Notes: generated by a model not told the origin, from the sequence alone. A DNA stretch of 64,000 bases from Zopfochytrium polystomum (GCA_025765615.1 JAIVFJ010000077.1:186001-250000), one strand, 5' to 3'; counted from the first letter of the stretch, positions 22,184-35,886 are shown. A program made the numbers and translations.

Positions 22184-25046
22184 ATGTTGAGCACAGCAAC
22201 GGCCGCGTCCACCGCCTCCGGCACCCACGCCGCCGACCCCACCACGGCAAAGCCCCGCGCCAGCCTTCAAAGAGCCGGCAACACCGCCAAGCAGCCGGGA
22301 GGTGCCGGAGGCGCCGGCGGCGGTCCTGTGCTCCACCAGCAACACCACCAGCAAGTGCAGCAACACCTTCAGCAGCAGCAGCAGCTCCTGCTGCGCAATC
22401 CAATGCACCGACAGCTTTGGCCTCACTGCGAGGAGCAGATGGCAAAGATGCCGGCCCTAATCGGTCGCCTTATGACGTGGCGAGCAGTTGTCGAAGTCGG
22501 TGCATTTTACGTTTGAGCAAACGCGAAGTCTTTTTCTAACGGCCCTGGGTTGGAAACAGGAAACTTTGGCGTATTTGAAAGCACTAGAGGCGCTGGAAAC
22601 GGAAGTTGCAAAGGCAAACGGAAAGCTGGCGAACCAGCTTTTACAGCTTTCGTCCACTTCGCTTCTCGGTTAGTTCAATGCCTATCGTCCTGGAGGTTAC
22701 TAATTTGCTCCCACAGGAATGTCTTGGGATAGTTACCAGCCTCTTCAAAAATTGATCCAGCAGACTTCCGACGGCCAAATGGTCTTTACAAGAACCATGG
22801 CAGAAACTGTCATGAAGAGGCTGCAAGACTTGCGCACAACCATTACAAAGAAAGTGAAAGTGAGTGCACCTTTCACTTTCTGCATCATAATTGAAGCGCC
22901 GTCTTCTTTCTCTGAAACCTAGGTGTGCAAGCAAGAGTTTACCCGTTTGAATGCGCATATATCCAAAGACCGCACAGCGACGGTGCAAGCAATCTCCGTA
23001 CACGAGAAGGCAAAGGCCCGCAAAATGGTCGTGAACTCGGTCCGCGACAAGAAAAACCCCGTGGACCCCTGGCTTACAGAGTGCGTCCTGTACAGGCAAA
23101 TGCGACACATGCTCTCGGCGGAAAACTCTTACCAGCGTCAGCTGCTGGACCTGGTTGCGGATATCGCCGAGTTTGACTCTGCTATCGTCCGGGAGTTGAG
23201 AGATCTGTTTTTGGAGTTTGGTAACGCCCGAGTGAGGCAGATCGACCACTTGAAGGTTGGTTTTCGGTTGAAAATTCCCTGGTCGCAAGGTTTTGAGTTG
23301 AAAATTCCCTGGTTGTAAGCTGAGAGGACTTACCGGCGCTTTTAATCAAAAAAATTGCCTCTCTTTACTTCCCCTTCCTCTCTACCGCTCTTCCTCCCTT
23401 CCCCACACTTAGACCCAGCTGGCAACAGTTCTTGGCACTACCGAGACCGTAGACTCCACGCTATTTTTCCGAAACTTTGACACACATTACGACGTCCTCC
23501 AGCCGACATGCCTCACCGCGGAGCGCACCCTCCAGTCCTTCCCGTACAAAATCCACGAGATCGAAATCGCAAAGCAAGCCATCCTGTTCCGTCCCGGTTT
23601 CTGGAACCTCTCCGCCGGCGGGGCGCGGGGCGGCGTGACCCGGGTCCCAGCCGGTGCCGCGGCAGCGGCCGGGCCGGCTGTTGGAGCCGCGACCGGCGCC
23701 GAGCTCTTTAGCATCGACTCGCACGCTTTGGAGGACGACGTGGCGACGGAAGAGGGCGGGGCCAGCGACCTTCTGCACGTGCGAACGAGCACGACGCTCA
23801 CGCATTCGCCGCCGTCGCCATCGTCTGCGTCGTCTTCGACGCAGAAGCCCAGCCACGCGCTCCAGCACCACGGCACGCTCAGCGGGGGAGGGTCCTCCGC
23901 TGCGCGCGGCGGCTGGTCATGGTCGTGGAAGCCGGCTTTGTTTGTGCTGACCGAGTCGGGGTACCTACACTGCTTTAAGAAAGCGCATGGGGTGCGGGCA
24001 GCAGACGACCGACGGCGACGAATGGCTGACTCACGCAAGGGCGTGGCGGTACCGCCTACGACGGAAATGCTTGCAGAGGAGGAGGCAGAGAGGCCGGTGT
24101 ATGAGGATTTGGAGAGCCCGGCAACCTTTTACAGGTAGGAAAATCCCTTTGCCCTCAAACTGGCGCCATTCGCAGCATATCCGTCTGTCCATGTTAGCTG
24201 CAACTCGTATCGCTTACAGCAACTTTGTTTTGCACTTTTTCTTCTACTTTTTTTTTTCCGTTGTGCAGCATCTGCCTCAGCAAACCTGGCCGAGTGTCGG
24301 TGGACATTGCTCACGATCGCCCCAATCAGCACGTCTTCGCAATTTTCATCCAAGATGCAGGAAAAGAGGGTCGCGGCGTCTCGAAGTACGAAATAAAGGC
24401 CAGCTCGGAGGAGGAAATGGTCGAATGGATTGCCAGTCTTCGGGCCATTATCGAGTGAGATTTTCTCGTATCACTCTGTTTCGTTCCTTCGCTTGCAAAA
24501 ATGGCATCACCCGCCGCTCACCTCTTTCTGATTTATTTTTTTTTTTCTTTTGTCAACATTGCATTCCTTTTGTCCAGAAAATTCATTCCCAGCAACCCGC
24601 CGTCGCCCCTTTTTCGCAGCGCTACCGAGCTGCGCGAGCAAGTCGATGAGACGGTCCAGCGCGTGAAGCGCCAGTCCCACTTGCACGCCACGACCGCCGA
24701 CTTTGGTGGCCGCACCAACGCCGGGAACGTGACCGCAGGGACTGCAACGGTTTCGGCGGCGCCCGCCTCCCCTGTTTCTGTTGACGTGGCTACGGTGCCC
24801 CCGCCCCCGCCCCCGCCGCCGCAGCTTTCGTCATTACGTAGGCGAGAGAGTATGCGAACGCTAGACGCCGGCAAGGATGGAACCGGTTCCGTGAATTCCG
24901 GGCTGGAGGGCGATGGCGCAGGGAGCCCCGCGAGGAGGCTGCGTAGCGGTCACGCAAAGCCCAGCGAGGTTGTGTCACCGCCTAGCAGACCACCTCCGCC
25001 ACCGCCCCTGCCTCGAGTAGGGACGGCCGTTGCGCACGTCGCGTAA
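22184..25046 (+). CDS. Slm1/Slm2-like BAR and PH domain protein
   Basis: Predicted membrane-bending, phosphoinositide-binding protein. In yeast, Slm1/2 sit at eisosomes and link TORC2 and calcineurin signalling to membrane stress. The N-terminus is Gln- and Ala-rich. A helical BAR-like region follows over several exons (LGWKQETLAYLKALEALE; WLTECVLYRQMRHML; REVxxLFLEFGNARVRQ-type helices), then a PH domain split by introns. PH landmarks are WSWKPALFVLTESGYLHCFK, ICLSKPGRVSVDI, KYEIKASSEEEMVEWIASL. The tail is Pro/Ser-rich. The frame appears to slip near 22490, between MTWRAVVE and KSVHFTFEQ, with no ordinary intron to explain it. Assignment to Slm rests on domain order and PH resemblance. Confidence 0.7.
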
Positions 25047-25243
25047 GAATCATAAGTTTATTTAGATGTATTCTCGATTTTCACAGAATAAGACAGTTGA
25101 AATAAAGCACTGTTGCAACAACGCCTGAGAAAGGGAGAAACAGTCACTGGGGAGGGCTTTAGTCTATAAGGAGGTTTACTGTTTTGTGGTGAATCACAAC
25201 AGTTCACTTTGTAGTAAAACCGAATGGACGTAAGCCGGGGACC

Positions 25244-26523
25244 TCAAGCTGTTGAGGTTTTCACATTCACTGCGGTCGACTTATCCCCGAACGAAGGGCT
25301 TGGAGAAGTATAGCAGTCTAAGTCCCTGTCCAGCAGCAAGGTCTTCGTGTTGACAATGTCCATCAAGAGAATGATGGGGAAAAACCCTGGTTGGTTGTGG
25401 AACATTCGAATTAGGGCGCAGTGGGAATCACGCTTGGAGCGCGGACCTTTAACGTTCCACAGGAATGAGATCAACAAATTGACTCGTAGGTCTGTGAAAT
25501 TATACTGGGCAAGAATCGAAACTTTGCGATGGTCATCTTCGTTTTTAGTTCCGCAAACTCTTCCCAACGCTGCACTCACCGGCAATTGTTGTGAAGCAGA
25601 TAATGGCGATACGAAAAGCGGACGACTTGAGCAAAATCATGAACAAACTCGACGGCTGTACACCCGTGCCAACCGCAAAAGGGAACCCCGCGAGAGCTTT
25701 TCGTTATTGAAAACGGAAGCATTCCCCCGATTATAATACTAACCCCAGTTGCGATGGCAGTGGACTCTTTAACGCTCCAAACGAGCAGGCTCAAAACAAT
25801 AAAATCGGAGGACGTCCATATCAGGAAAGCGATCGAGTGTGCGTGACCAATATCGTCATCCCAAATGATGTTGTGATTGTAGCGCAGGTGTCCAATGTAA
25901 ATGCGTACACCGGAAAACGCGACGCCGAGCAAGAGCATTATGATTTGGAGGACTTGCAGTAGCCGTCTGCTGGTAATAACGGTCGATAGCTTCATGAAAG
26001 AGTACGCAACCGTCTGGGTGAGCGAAAACAGACAAACGAAGATAGATTTTTGTTGTCGTGTGTGTGTGCGGTAGGGAAGGAAGTTGTAAGTATCCTCCAG
26101 TGCTGGGAATGAGAAGTGCCTCATCGTTCTGCTGCCCTACCGAAGTCTCGAACAGGATCCAGAAAATCTCGGCAAAAGCCATGAGGTACGCGAGGCCCTG
26201 TTCCGGCATATTGCAATAATTTCGTCCAGCCTCAAACGCACTTTGCATCAGCCCAGCAAACAGGCCAGACAACCCGTTAACCAGCTACCCCCATAATTGC
26301 TGGTTAGATCCGGCTCCTAGGAAACCGAAGGGATAAACAGACGAGGACTGTTTGTTTTTTGGGGTCTTACAAGAACGGTCCATAGGCGATCTCCCGGTCG
26401 AGAAAAGAGAAAGTTGTACACCAACGCGAGGCACCCCGCACACTGCGTAAAGTAGCCGTCGGTTATCGTCTGCAACCAGCACAGATCAAACTGATCGCGC
26501 TGGGCGTCTGGCGGGAATATCAT
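25244..26523 (-). CDS. Orphan multipass membrane protein
   Basis: Five exons join in phase (26371-26523, 26141-26284, 25744-26013, 25580-25625, 25244-25491), giving about 286 aa with roughly six or seven hydrophobic segments. Examples are YFTQCAGCLALVYNFLF, LAYLMAFAEIFWILFET, VLQIIMLLLGVAFSGV, IAFLIWTSSDFIVLSLLV, FRIAIICFTTIAG and FFPIILLMDIV. The N-terminus is short (MIFPPDAQRDQFD) with no signal peptide. The topology recalls seven-helix receptors, but I recognise no family motif and assign no function. The splice sites and phases are clean, so the gene model is sounder than the function. Confidence 0.65.
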
Positions 26524-26637
26524 TGGGGTCGAACTTTTTTTTTTCTTTTTTTTTTTTCTTAGCGAAGGAACTTCCGTAGTGGACCTATGGAGAATTATTT
26601 ATACTACGCGCTTAGCCGTTCGCACAAACTCCTGCCG

Positions 26638-26967
26638 TTATTTCTTCTTTTTTCGAAAGTAATCGGCTGTTCCGCAATTGCAAAAAGGTTCCCGTTGAGT
26701 AATCAAAAGAAAGTGTACCGGGGTGGGGGTGTGCAAGGTGTCAAAGTCACGTTCTTGACAGGGCTCGCCTTGGAGGGTGGAAAGGCGGAAACGGCTCACC
26801 TAGTTTTTCAACAGCCTCTGCGCACACGCTCGCGAACATACTTCCATCGTAGGTACCCAAAATATAGTGCGCATGGGTCCTGGCAACGACAAGCCCGCTC
26901 TTGTCCTAAATAATAAAAAGGAAGGGGGAGGTCGCGTTATTTGCGGCAGACCCAGAAGGTAAACTTT

Positions 26968-27000
<33 letters not shown>

Positions 27001-27485
27001 TTTCGACGCTGAGTTGACACAGCACATTTTTTGCGTAGAGAGATAGATTATCCGCTCGGACCGCGCGATATGCAACGTCGGCCAACGTGATCGCTGCTTC
27101 TCCGGATCGGACCTCTCGAGGGTTTTCAAAAGCAAGCTGTATTTTCGCATAGTCCGTCGCCGATATCTTTTTTTTTCGAAACCGGGTTGGATGGTTGTAA
27201 GCGACACAGAGCTCTTAACATAAGGGAACGAGAAAATCTGCGCACCTCGAACAAAGGCGACTTCGCTTTTAGTGTTCCGTCCTTTCGCTTCGTTTGTGTT
27301 AACCCCAACAGAGTAATGGCGAACAGTCGTTAACAAATTAAGCCAGCCCTTATTGTGGGAGCTCTCGCGAACTGTCCACCGAACCGCCGCCCTAGTGCCC
27401 ATGTCGGTGGCCGACCAACCTTAATGATCGCCGCGTCGAGGACATGGCGAGTTGACAGGAGAGCCTCCTGAAGCAGAGCGTTCAT
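26638..27485 (-). CDS. Profilin
   Basis: Profilin binds monomeric actin, polyproline and phosphoinositides and feeds actin to formins. The 3' half is secure. Exon 27026-27166 encodes ISATDYAKIQLAFENP, then SGEAAITLADVAYRAVRADN and SLYAKN. Exon 26800-26905 encodes GLVVARTHAHYILGTYDGSM and CAEAVEKL. Exon 26638-26666 finishes with ADYFRKKKK and a stop; the phases fit exactly. This is the family pattern of a basic strand, LVV.T...I.G.YD, then EKLADYL. The first exon (27420-27485) encodes MNALLQEALLSTRHVLDAAI, like the usual W..Y.D..L....V..AAI start. The exact 3' end of exon 1 is uncertain, because TWA-like codons follow it but do not splice in phase. The second intron contains a 29-base homopolymer run. 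Confidence 0.8.
26971..26999. repeat. 29-base T run (A run in the profilin transcript)
   Basis: An uninterrupted T run on the + strand lies inside the second intron of the profilin gene, just after the exon ending SLYAKN. Confidence 0.97.
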
Positions 27486-27636
27486 CTGGCGCTTCGCCGG
27501 GTTTCGCCGTGGTCGTTGTTTTATGCAGAAGAGTTTTCCCCGATGGAATTGTCAATTTCCCCTCCCCCAAACGAAAAATGCATAGAGAGAAAAAGTAAAT
27601 ACAGTAAACAAACCAAATGGCGCCAAACAAAAGCAT

Positions 27637-30600
27637 TTAATCGTCGCCGCGCAAATTCTTCGACACCTTTATGAAGGTCGAAATTACTTTTTCCTGTTTC
27701 CTTGGCGCGGACCTCGACTTCCTCGCTGCTTTGGCGGCGGCGGCCCTCTCTGTTGCAGTTTGTGCAGGGAAGGGCGGCTCGTCAACAAGGTCAGCAACCT
27801 TCGCGGGAGGATGCAACTTCGCGGGCTCAACATTTTCCGTCTTGGTAGACAGCGGTTTCGGTTTCTCTGGCACGATTCCCATTTGGAACTTCAACGCCGC
27901 AGTGTTGATTTTGGCGGTCCGAATGGGTTCGCTCATGCAAAAGACTTTTTCGACGTCCGGGCTGCTCCAATCAATAGCCTCGACCACCTTCTTGACCGAC
28001 TCCAACTCATTTCCGTACAAGGAGGACATATCAGGGAACCGTTCAGAAACAGTGCGAAGCACTTCAGAAATGCCGACTTTTTGACCCTTTTCAACCGGAA
28101 CAGGATTTGATGGTGTGACGCAATCCATGTCGACCTCTTTTCGCAAGCAATGGTCTATGTCTACATTGGAAAAGAAAGCAACATTCTAAGAATAAAGCAT
28201 TTTAGCGATGTACTGTATTCGACTCTCAACACCCGATTAACCTGTGGTAAATCATCCATTCCAACTCGTCGAGCGAAGAGACAACGGGTCCAGAGATTGC
28301 TGACTTGCATGGCAAACGCCGCAAGCGCTGTCTGATCCTCTGGCACCAAGTATCGAAGCTCATCGTGAATACTGATCATGAAGCGACCTTTGATTCGCAA
28401 ACGGCGCATTAAATAATTCATGCTGACAAGAAGTAGGTGAAGATAATCAACGCCGGACGACTGAACAACCCAATTAACTCTGCTTGTCATAAACTAACAA
28501 GAGCACGCAGTTAGCCAAGGCCAATAAGGATCGTGCCACTTACGTCTTTTCTTACATGCCTCGGAAGCAGAGAATCGGGGATCGCACAGTTCAGGACTGG
28601 CGTTCTAGGCTCCTCAACCGTTGAAATCTTTTCCAAAAGGTTGAACATGTGCGACTCTGATCCTTTTACCCAGTATGAGGGAGCTTCGCCAGACTTTCTT
28701 TCTCCAGTCTTTCTTTCCGCTGGCATTTTCCTTCGCATTCCTTTGGTCTGTTCCATCAGCTTTTTCACGGTACTCTCAGCATTGGATTTGTCTAGACCGG
28801 GCCGGTTCTGCAAAAGTAATTGAACCGAGTGCTTCTGACCGGCGCCGTACAGACGACTGTAATTGAACACTTTGGCTGAATCCCGATCAATTCCAACAAT
28901 GTTTCCGGTTGTTGTGTGGAGATCTGTACCCTTGGCTTTGGTACCTTGCAATGTCATAAATCCGAGGGGAGTCGCCCCATGTATGCTAAATTGGGAATCC
29001 CCAATGAGCGAACAAATCCAAAGCTCTTCGCTGTCCACATCAGCACCGACTATACAGTATCCTTCCGGTGCAACAATGTTGCTCTTCAGTTCGGAGCCAA
29101 TGCTTCCCCGTTTGGCGTTAGCAGCCGTCATCCACAGCGCCTCCACGGCTCTTCGCGTAATTGTTCCCATCACCGCTGTTTGAGGAAGAATGACGCAGCC
29201 TGGTCGGCCGTTTTTGCCACGAAATTCCTCAATTGGACCTTCAGCTGGGACCAGGAGTTGGCTCGTTATTCTATCGCGGGCCGACTTCCAGTAACTGCAC
29301 ATGGAGCTTTTCTTCAAAATCTCCATGGCCTTCGGTACTGGTGAAGTGAGAACGCCGCTTTCGAAGGATTTGATGTAAGACTTGGACAAGGGATTTCCAC
29401 AATTCTTGTCGTCTCCATCTTTGTGAGGAACTCGCAAATACAAATGCGTTCCAGCCTTAACCTCTTCAACGATTGCTTCATCGTACCCATCGTGGCTGAG
29501 AGTCTTCGAATCTTTCCCACGGCTCTTGGCAACTATTTTCGGATTGTTAGGTTGTTCCTTCGCATCTTCAATGCGCGCGCTTGAATCGCTGTCGGTAGTT
29601 GTATCTGGCGAGGACTCCTTTAAGCCTTTGGTGCTCTTCGAACCTTTTCCAGGACTCGTTGGTAGGGTCACGCGAGGACCTTTGAAATCATCCTGTTTCT
29701 CCACAGGAACCCGAACAAGCCACCCGAAACCACGGTTGTAGTAAAGTGGACAGCCGTTCCATTGTATAGACATTAGGTAAGGCGTGCTGCGTTTGCTGAG
29801 CGAAGTCGTAAACCGTTTTTCGGCGCTGGACCACAGTTCTCGGTACCATTTCGGTTTTCCAACGAGCTCCGGTGTTCTGATGCGGCGCGATCCCGGCTCC
29901 CAGTCAAGAAAGCGAAGCCACTCATTAGACTTCCATTGGTCATCCTTTGCAAGTTCCAAAGTGGACTCCGCCAGTTCTAGTATTTCGTTCTCGATACTGC
30001 TGACGTTCTCTTTGAAGGCATCATTAGCGCGGTCTATGTATTCGTTCCATGCATCCGTAGTGGGGAGGAAGCCTTTTCCCATATGAACCATTCCAGCGAA
30101 CGATGCGGGGTGGGGGCATTTTTCCAAAAATTTCTCGCACAGGACGCAAAACAGCTCGTGGGTGACAAGCACATCCGATGAGCAGTATTGCATAATAGTA
30201 TCAAAATTATGAGCGACCTCCTCCACGTCGAGAGATGAGAGCAGCTTGCGATCCTCTTTAGAAATCTCCTTCTTTAGATGAAGCTCTACCACATATTTCA
30301 AACTTGCCATCGAGCCGAAATTCGTCCAACTTGTGTTGCCATCTTCTTCTTTCTCTTGCCGTGCCTTGATCCTTGTCTTTTCGTCCAGTGTGCCGTCGTC
30401 TTCCTCTTCTTCTTTCTTTTTCTTTAACCATTCTGGGCGCTGCTGGGTTGACAAACCACTAACGGCGAAGTGCAAACTCATCGTGTCAATCCAATCATTG
30501 TTGGTTCCGGACAGGTTGTACTCCTCAACCACGCGGGCACGGTCATAGCAGACGTTATGACCAACAACGATTCGACTCGAAGAGCGCGCCCCCAAAGGAA

Positions 30601-31678
30601 TAAACGACTTCAGACCGGAGAAAGCCGCCAACGCCTTTGCGGAGGATGACGAACGCCCGTGCCTCCTGACTAGTGGTGCGAATTCGGGGGACACCCAAGA
30701 GTACCAGGAGGTGGCAGATGCAGCAACAGCCAAGAGAGGATTGGGACTGACATTATACATCGTTTCGATATCGAAAACCAAGGCATCCTCATCGGGGAAG
30801 GGCACACTTTCTACGCTGCCATTCGGGTTGTACCGCGTCCAACCCGCGTTTCGGCTCCAAGTTTTTGGTCGGGGAGTAAGTGTTACAGAAGCGAGCTGCA
30901 CCGCGAGTGCTTTTGGCCGCTGGGCCTGCTCCAAGCCAAGGGCATAAAAGTGCTCCTCGATGTTCCGACCAAGGAGTGGAGGTAATTTGAATGTTATTGG
31001 GTCGACCGGCGCCTCGTGCTTTCCTCGAAGACTGAACTGTTCAAGAAGCTGTCGCGATAATTCGACTTGCTCTGGTGTCGGATGCCTATCGCTGTTGGGG
31101 AATATTTGCGCATGAAGCGATGCTGAGATCATCTGTACGTCAACTTCATTGCTCCTGAACTCTGCATTTACCGAGGCGGGCGGTGGCGGTGGCGGTGAGG
31201 GAGAGTGAGGGTCGGACGTCGGGGTGGCCTTAGGCGTTTCCTCCTTAGTTGCTGTTGCTTCGAAAGACCGCTTCCGGGGTTCTTCACGCGCTGGCGCCTC
31301 CGGGGACTGCTTCGTCGTTCTCTTCTTCGCAGCCGAAGCCATTGCGGAGGCCATCCTCCGATCGACAACATTGCGGCATCTTCGCGGAGGACTCGGTGCA
31401 CGGCCAAGCGACAAGGGCGATTGTGGTCCGAATAGGTTATGGCCCAGCAGGCTGCACCTCGCCCTAGACAATGTGCGAGGATCTGCGGACTGAGCGACGA
31501 CTACGACATGGCATATACCGCGTAGCCCTCGACCATGCTGGTGCTGGTGCTGGTGCCGGGGGTGGGGGTGGGGGTGCAATAGCAATAGCGGCGGGAGCGC
31601 AGCTTCGGGCAGGCGGCAGGGAGACGTGCGCGACGACCAGGACAAGGCCAAGTGCGCCAATGAAGGGGAGGCCTTCAT
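27637..31678 (-). CDS. MIP1: Mitochondrial DNA polymerase gamma catalytic subunit
   Basis: Family A DNA polymerase that replicates mitochondrial DNA, with 3'-5' proofreading. Three exons join in phase: 28544-31678, 28242-28493 and 27637-28185, giving about 1311 aa. The far N-terminus is basic and hydroxylated with few acidic residues, consistent with a mitochondrial presequence (ATG at 31676-31678). Exonuclease motif I is VFDIET; motif II lies around [13 protein letters not shown]; motif III is in [15 protein letters not shown]. Polymerase motif A is [12 protein letters not shown], motif [17 protein letters not shown] and motif [11 protein letters not shown]. The end ([27 protein letters not shown]) is typical of the fungal and animal enzyme. 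A Lys/Ser/Asp-rich linker around 29.55-29.70 kb sits between exonuclease and polymerase parts. The gene is divergent from CFAP96 across 275 bp. Confidence 0.95.
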
Positions 31679-31953
31679 CTGTCTGACTTGGTCGATGTTG
31701 TGTGAGTGTGTGCGTGTTCCTTGTCAGCACGGATGAGACCAAGGCGCGACGACACACATGCAGACAGACAGACAGACACGGTCGCGCGCGTTGTGGTTGT
31801 GGCGCGTTCCTTCTTTTTCCCCCACACCATCAGCATCAGCCCCCAACCCCTCTGCGCCCACGGGTGCGCGCGCACAGCCAGTTTCGCATTTCCCCCCTCC
31901 CCCGGCCCCCCTCCCCCCCCTCAACCCTCCCTCCCTCCCACTCCCACTCCGAA

Positions 31954-33656
<1,703 letters not shown>

Positions 33657-33865
33657 AGGAGGACGGTGGTAAATTTATTCGCCCAGTGTCTCTGTCTCCG
33701 TAAAGGAGGTTGTCGGACCGTGTCGGACAGTTTTTCGTTGTGCCGCATGTGGCGACGCAAGGTTTTCAAACGAGTTTACCCAAGCGAGGAAGCACCAACT
33801 GCAGTTAACTGTTGAAAATATATTTTGTTCAAATGGTTACAAAACGTTCGCCGAACGAAGTCGAA

Positions 33866-35148
33866 TCATAGGTGCAAATTCTGAAGTAATTTTATTGCCC
33901 TCTGCAATTCCTCCGGCGGTTTATTAGCAGGACCTGTTTGAGGCTGTAACATTGTTTAGTTTCACTGAGAATCGCAGCGAACATGCACGCACCTTTTCCG
34001 CTGCCCGCATGATATTCTCTCTTGCTCTACTGATTCTATCTTGTGCGGCGGCCAAACGCAAACTTCTCTCTGCATCTGCGTCTTTTAGGGCCTCCAAGTT
34101 TCTCTCCATTGACTCCAATTGAGCAGTCAGAATCATAATCTGTCGAGCGTCAGGAGTCTGAATGCCCCGAGCTATTTCCACCAGTCGGTTTGCTTCGTCT
34201 CGCTCCAACTTTACCGCATCCAGCTCACCTTGGAGGCATTGAAGCTGCGACTCGAGGCGGTCTGCTCGTTCTCGGGACTGCTCCAGCTGTCGAAGTATAG
34301 AGGCGGACGTAGTGACGCTTGAAACAGGCAACGGCCCATCTGGGTCGTTCAGTCCTGAGGAGGCCGGGCGTACGGGAACCGCAGCAGCTTCCACCGATGT
34401 TGCAGATCTTTCGGGTCGATGTTTTCGTACTGTTCGGGGCAAGTCTGGATCCGGGGTTGTGTGCGCACTCGAGGGAGAGCTCTTGAGCGGGCGAACGGAA
34501 GTACTTGGAGGCTTGCTTGGCGCAGCGCGTCGGCTTGCTGACGGCGAATTCGGCCTCATCGCAGAGGAGGAGGATGACGATTTGGAGGCAGCTGCCAGAC
34601 CGCCCTGCGCAACTCTGGAAGCACCATGCTCTGATTCCGACGCTGGGCTGCGTTGTTGAGATCTGACGGCGCGGTCGGTGATGTCTGTGAGCGCGGCTAC
34701 AAACCACCGCTTCCACTGGGGATCCGTCCACTTTGGCGCTTCGTCCGACATTGCCACGCCGAGCTTGGCTAGGTCGCGCAAGGCAACGTGGAAGAACGCA
34801 TCGTTGAACAGCTGATCCCGGCGCTGGCGTTCGGTCTCCGGAAAGTTGTGTTTGACTTCGGCTTTCTGAGGGGGAAGGGGGGTTTGCTGTGCGTGAACAA
34901 AGAAGCCGCCCGAACGACGAGAAAGAGTTTCGGGGCTGTCTGCTCACCTTTTCCGCCTTTCTGTTTTCAATGAGACGATTGATGGCGTCGCCGCAGCCGA
35001 CTTTCGCGAGGAGCGTCGCGAGGATGCGTTGGCGGCCGCGGATGGCAGCCTGGCCCGGGCCAGATACGATGTCGAGGAGCTCCTGGTCGCCGAGGTCTGC
35101 AAATTCCTCCAGCTGGCGGAGTTTCTGGGCCAGTCGAAACGTCGACAT
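33866..35148 (-). CDS. Unidentified coiled-coil protein
   Basis: Three exons join in phase: 34948-35148, 33989-34865 and 33866-33933, giving about 381 aa. The N-terminus is helical (LAQKLRQLEEFADLGDQELL, then RILATLLAKVGCGDAINRLI). A Trp-rich patch follows (KWTDPQWKRWFVAALTDITD), then a long Ser/Pro/Ala-rich linker. A coiled coil comes next (LRQLEQSRERADRLESQLQ; LEALKDADAERSLRLAAAQD), and a short amphipathic end (PPEELQRAIKLLQNLHL). I do not recognise the family. Its ATG is only 67 bp from the ATG of the divergent CCDC115-like gene, so the two probably share a promoter. Confidence 0.7.
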
Positions 35149-35215
35149 TTTGCAGCACAGAAGATTGAGCGCCGACAAGGAATCACTGCCGCCCCAGCCA
35201 CCACCGCCGCCAGTA

Positions 35216-35833
35216 ATGCTGGGCAATCGCGAGGACGACGACGTCGTCGATGCAGATGCAGAGCGGCGGCAAGCCCCGCAGGTGTCGGCCGAGCTGCTGG
35301 ATTCAGTGGACGAGTACCTTCACCTGCAGCAACAGCTTGCAAAGAGAATGTCTGCGGTGCGTGGGGCAGCCGGCGTCCTGGTTTTTTGTGTGTTTGCGCT
35401 CACTTGCTCGACTCCCCACAGGCATTCCTGTCGCTGGCGAAAGCTCGGTACATTATGCCGCTGCACACGCTCAAGGCTGCGTCGTACGACATGCGCACCC
35501 AGGCTACATCCGTTTTGTGAGTGGTTTCCACCAATTGAGCGGAGAGTCCGCGCGCTCCCCCGTATGGGACTGACACGATCAACCAAACGTTTCAGAGACA
35601 GAACGGAGGAGAACGAAGGAGGGGGCGTAGTGTCCTTTCACGTCAAGCCCAGAAAAGTGGACGAGGACGGGAAGGCCATTCCCGATCCTGCGACGGCGTT
35701 CGGAGTGCTGGTACCGCAGGCACTGCGGGACGCACAGGCGTCTTTCCGCGAGGCGCTGCACATAGCTGCCTCGCTTGCAGGGAAATCGGCGGTGTTGCGC
35801 CTCGCGCCAACTGAAAAGGAAAAACAATTGTGA
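35216..35833 (+). CDS. VMA22: CCDC115 / Vma22-like V-ATPase assembly factor
   Basis: ER-localised factor needed to assemble the Vo sector of the vacuolar proton pump. Three exons, 35216-35356, 35422-35516 and 35597-35833, give about 157 aa. An N-terminal coiled coil (LLDSVDEYLHLQQQLAKRM) leads to the family motif LSLAKARYIM. After an acidic linker comes the conserved block FGVLVPQALRDAQASFREAL, then the helix HIAASLAG. The human protein has the same two blocks in the same order. The gene is divergent from the coiled-coil gene on its left, and cornichon starts 53 bp after its stop. Confidence 0.85.
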   Translation: MLGNREDDDVVDADAERRQAPQVSAELLDSVDEYLHLQQQLAKRMSAVRGAAGVLVFCVFALTCSTPHRHSCRWRKLGTLCRCTRSRLRRTTCAPRLHPFCEWFPPIERRVRALPRMGLTRSTKRFRDRTEENEGGGVVSFHVKPRKVDEDGKAIPDPATAFGVLVPQALRDAQASFREALHIAASLAGKSAVLRLAPTEKEKQL

Positions 35834-35886
35834 ATATATATTTGTTCTACGACACCAAGAGCCTCTTTTTTGCGAGAGATACAAAG

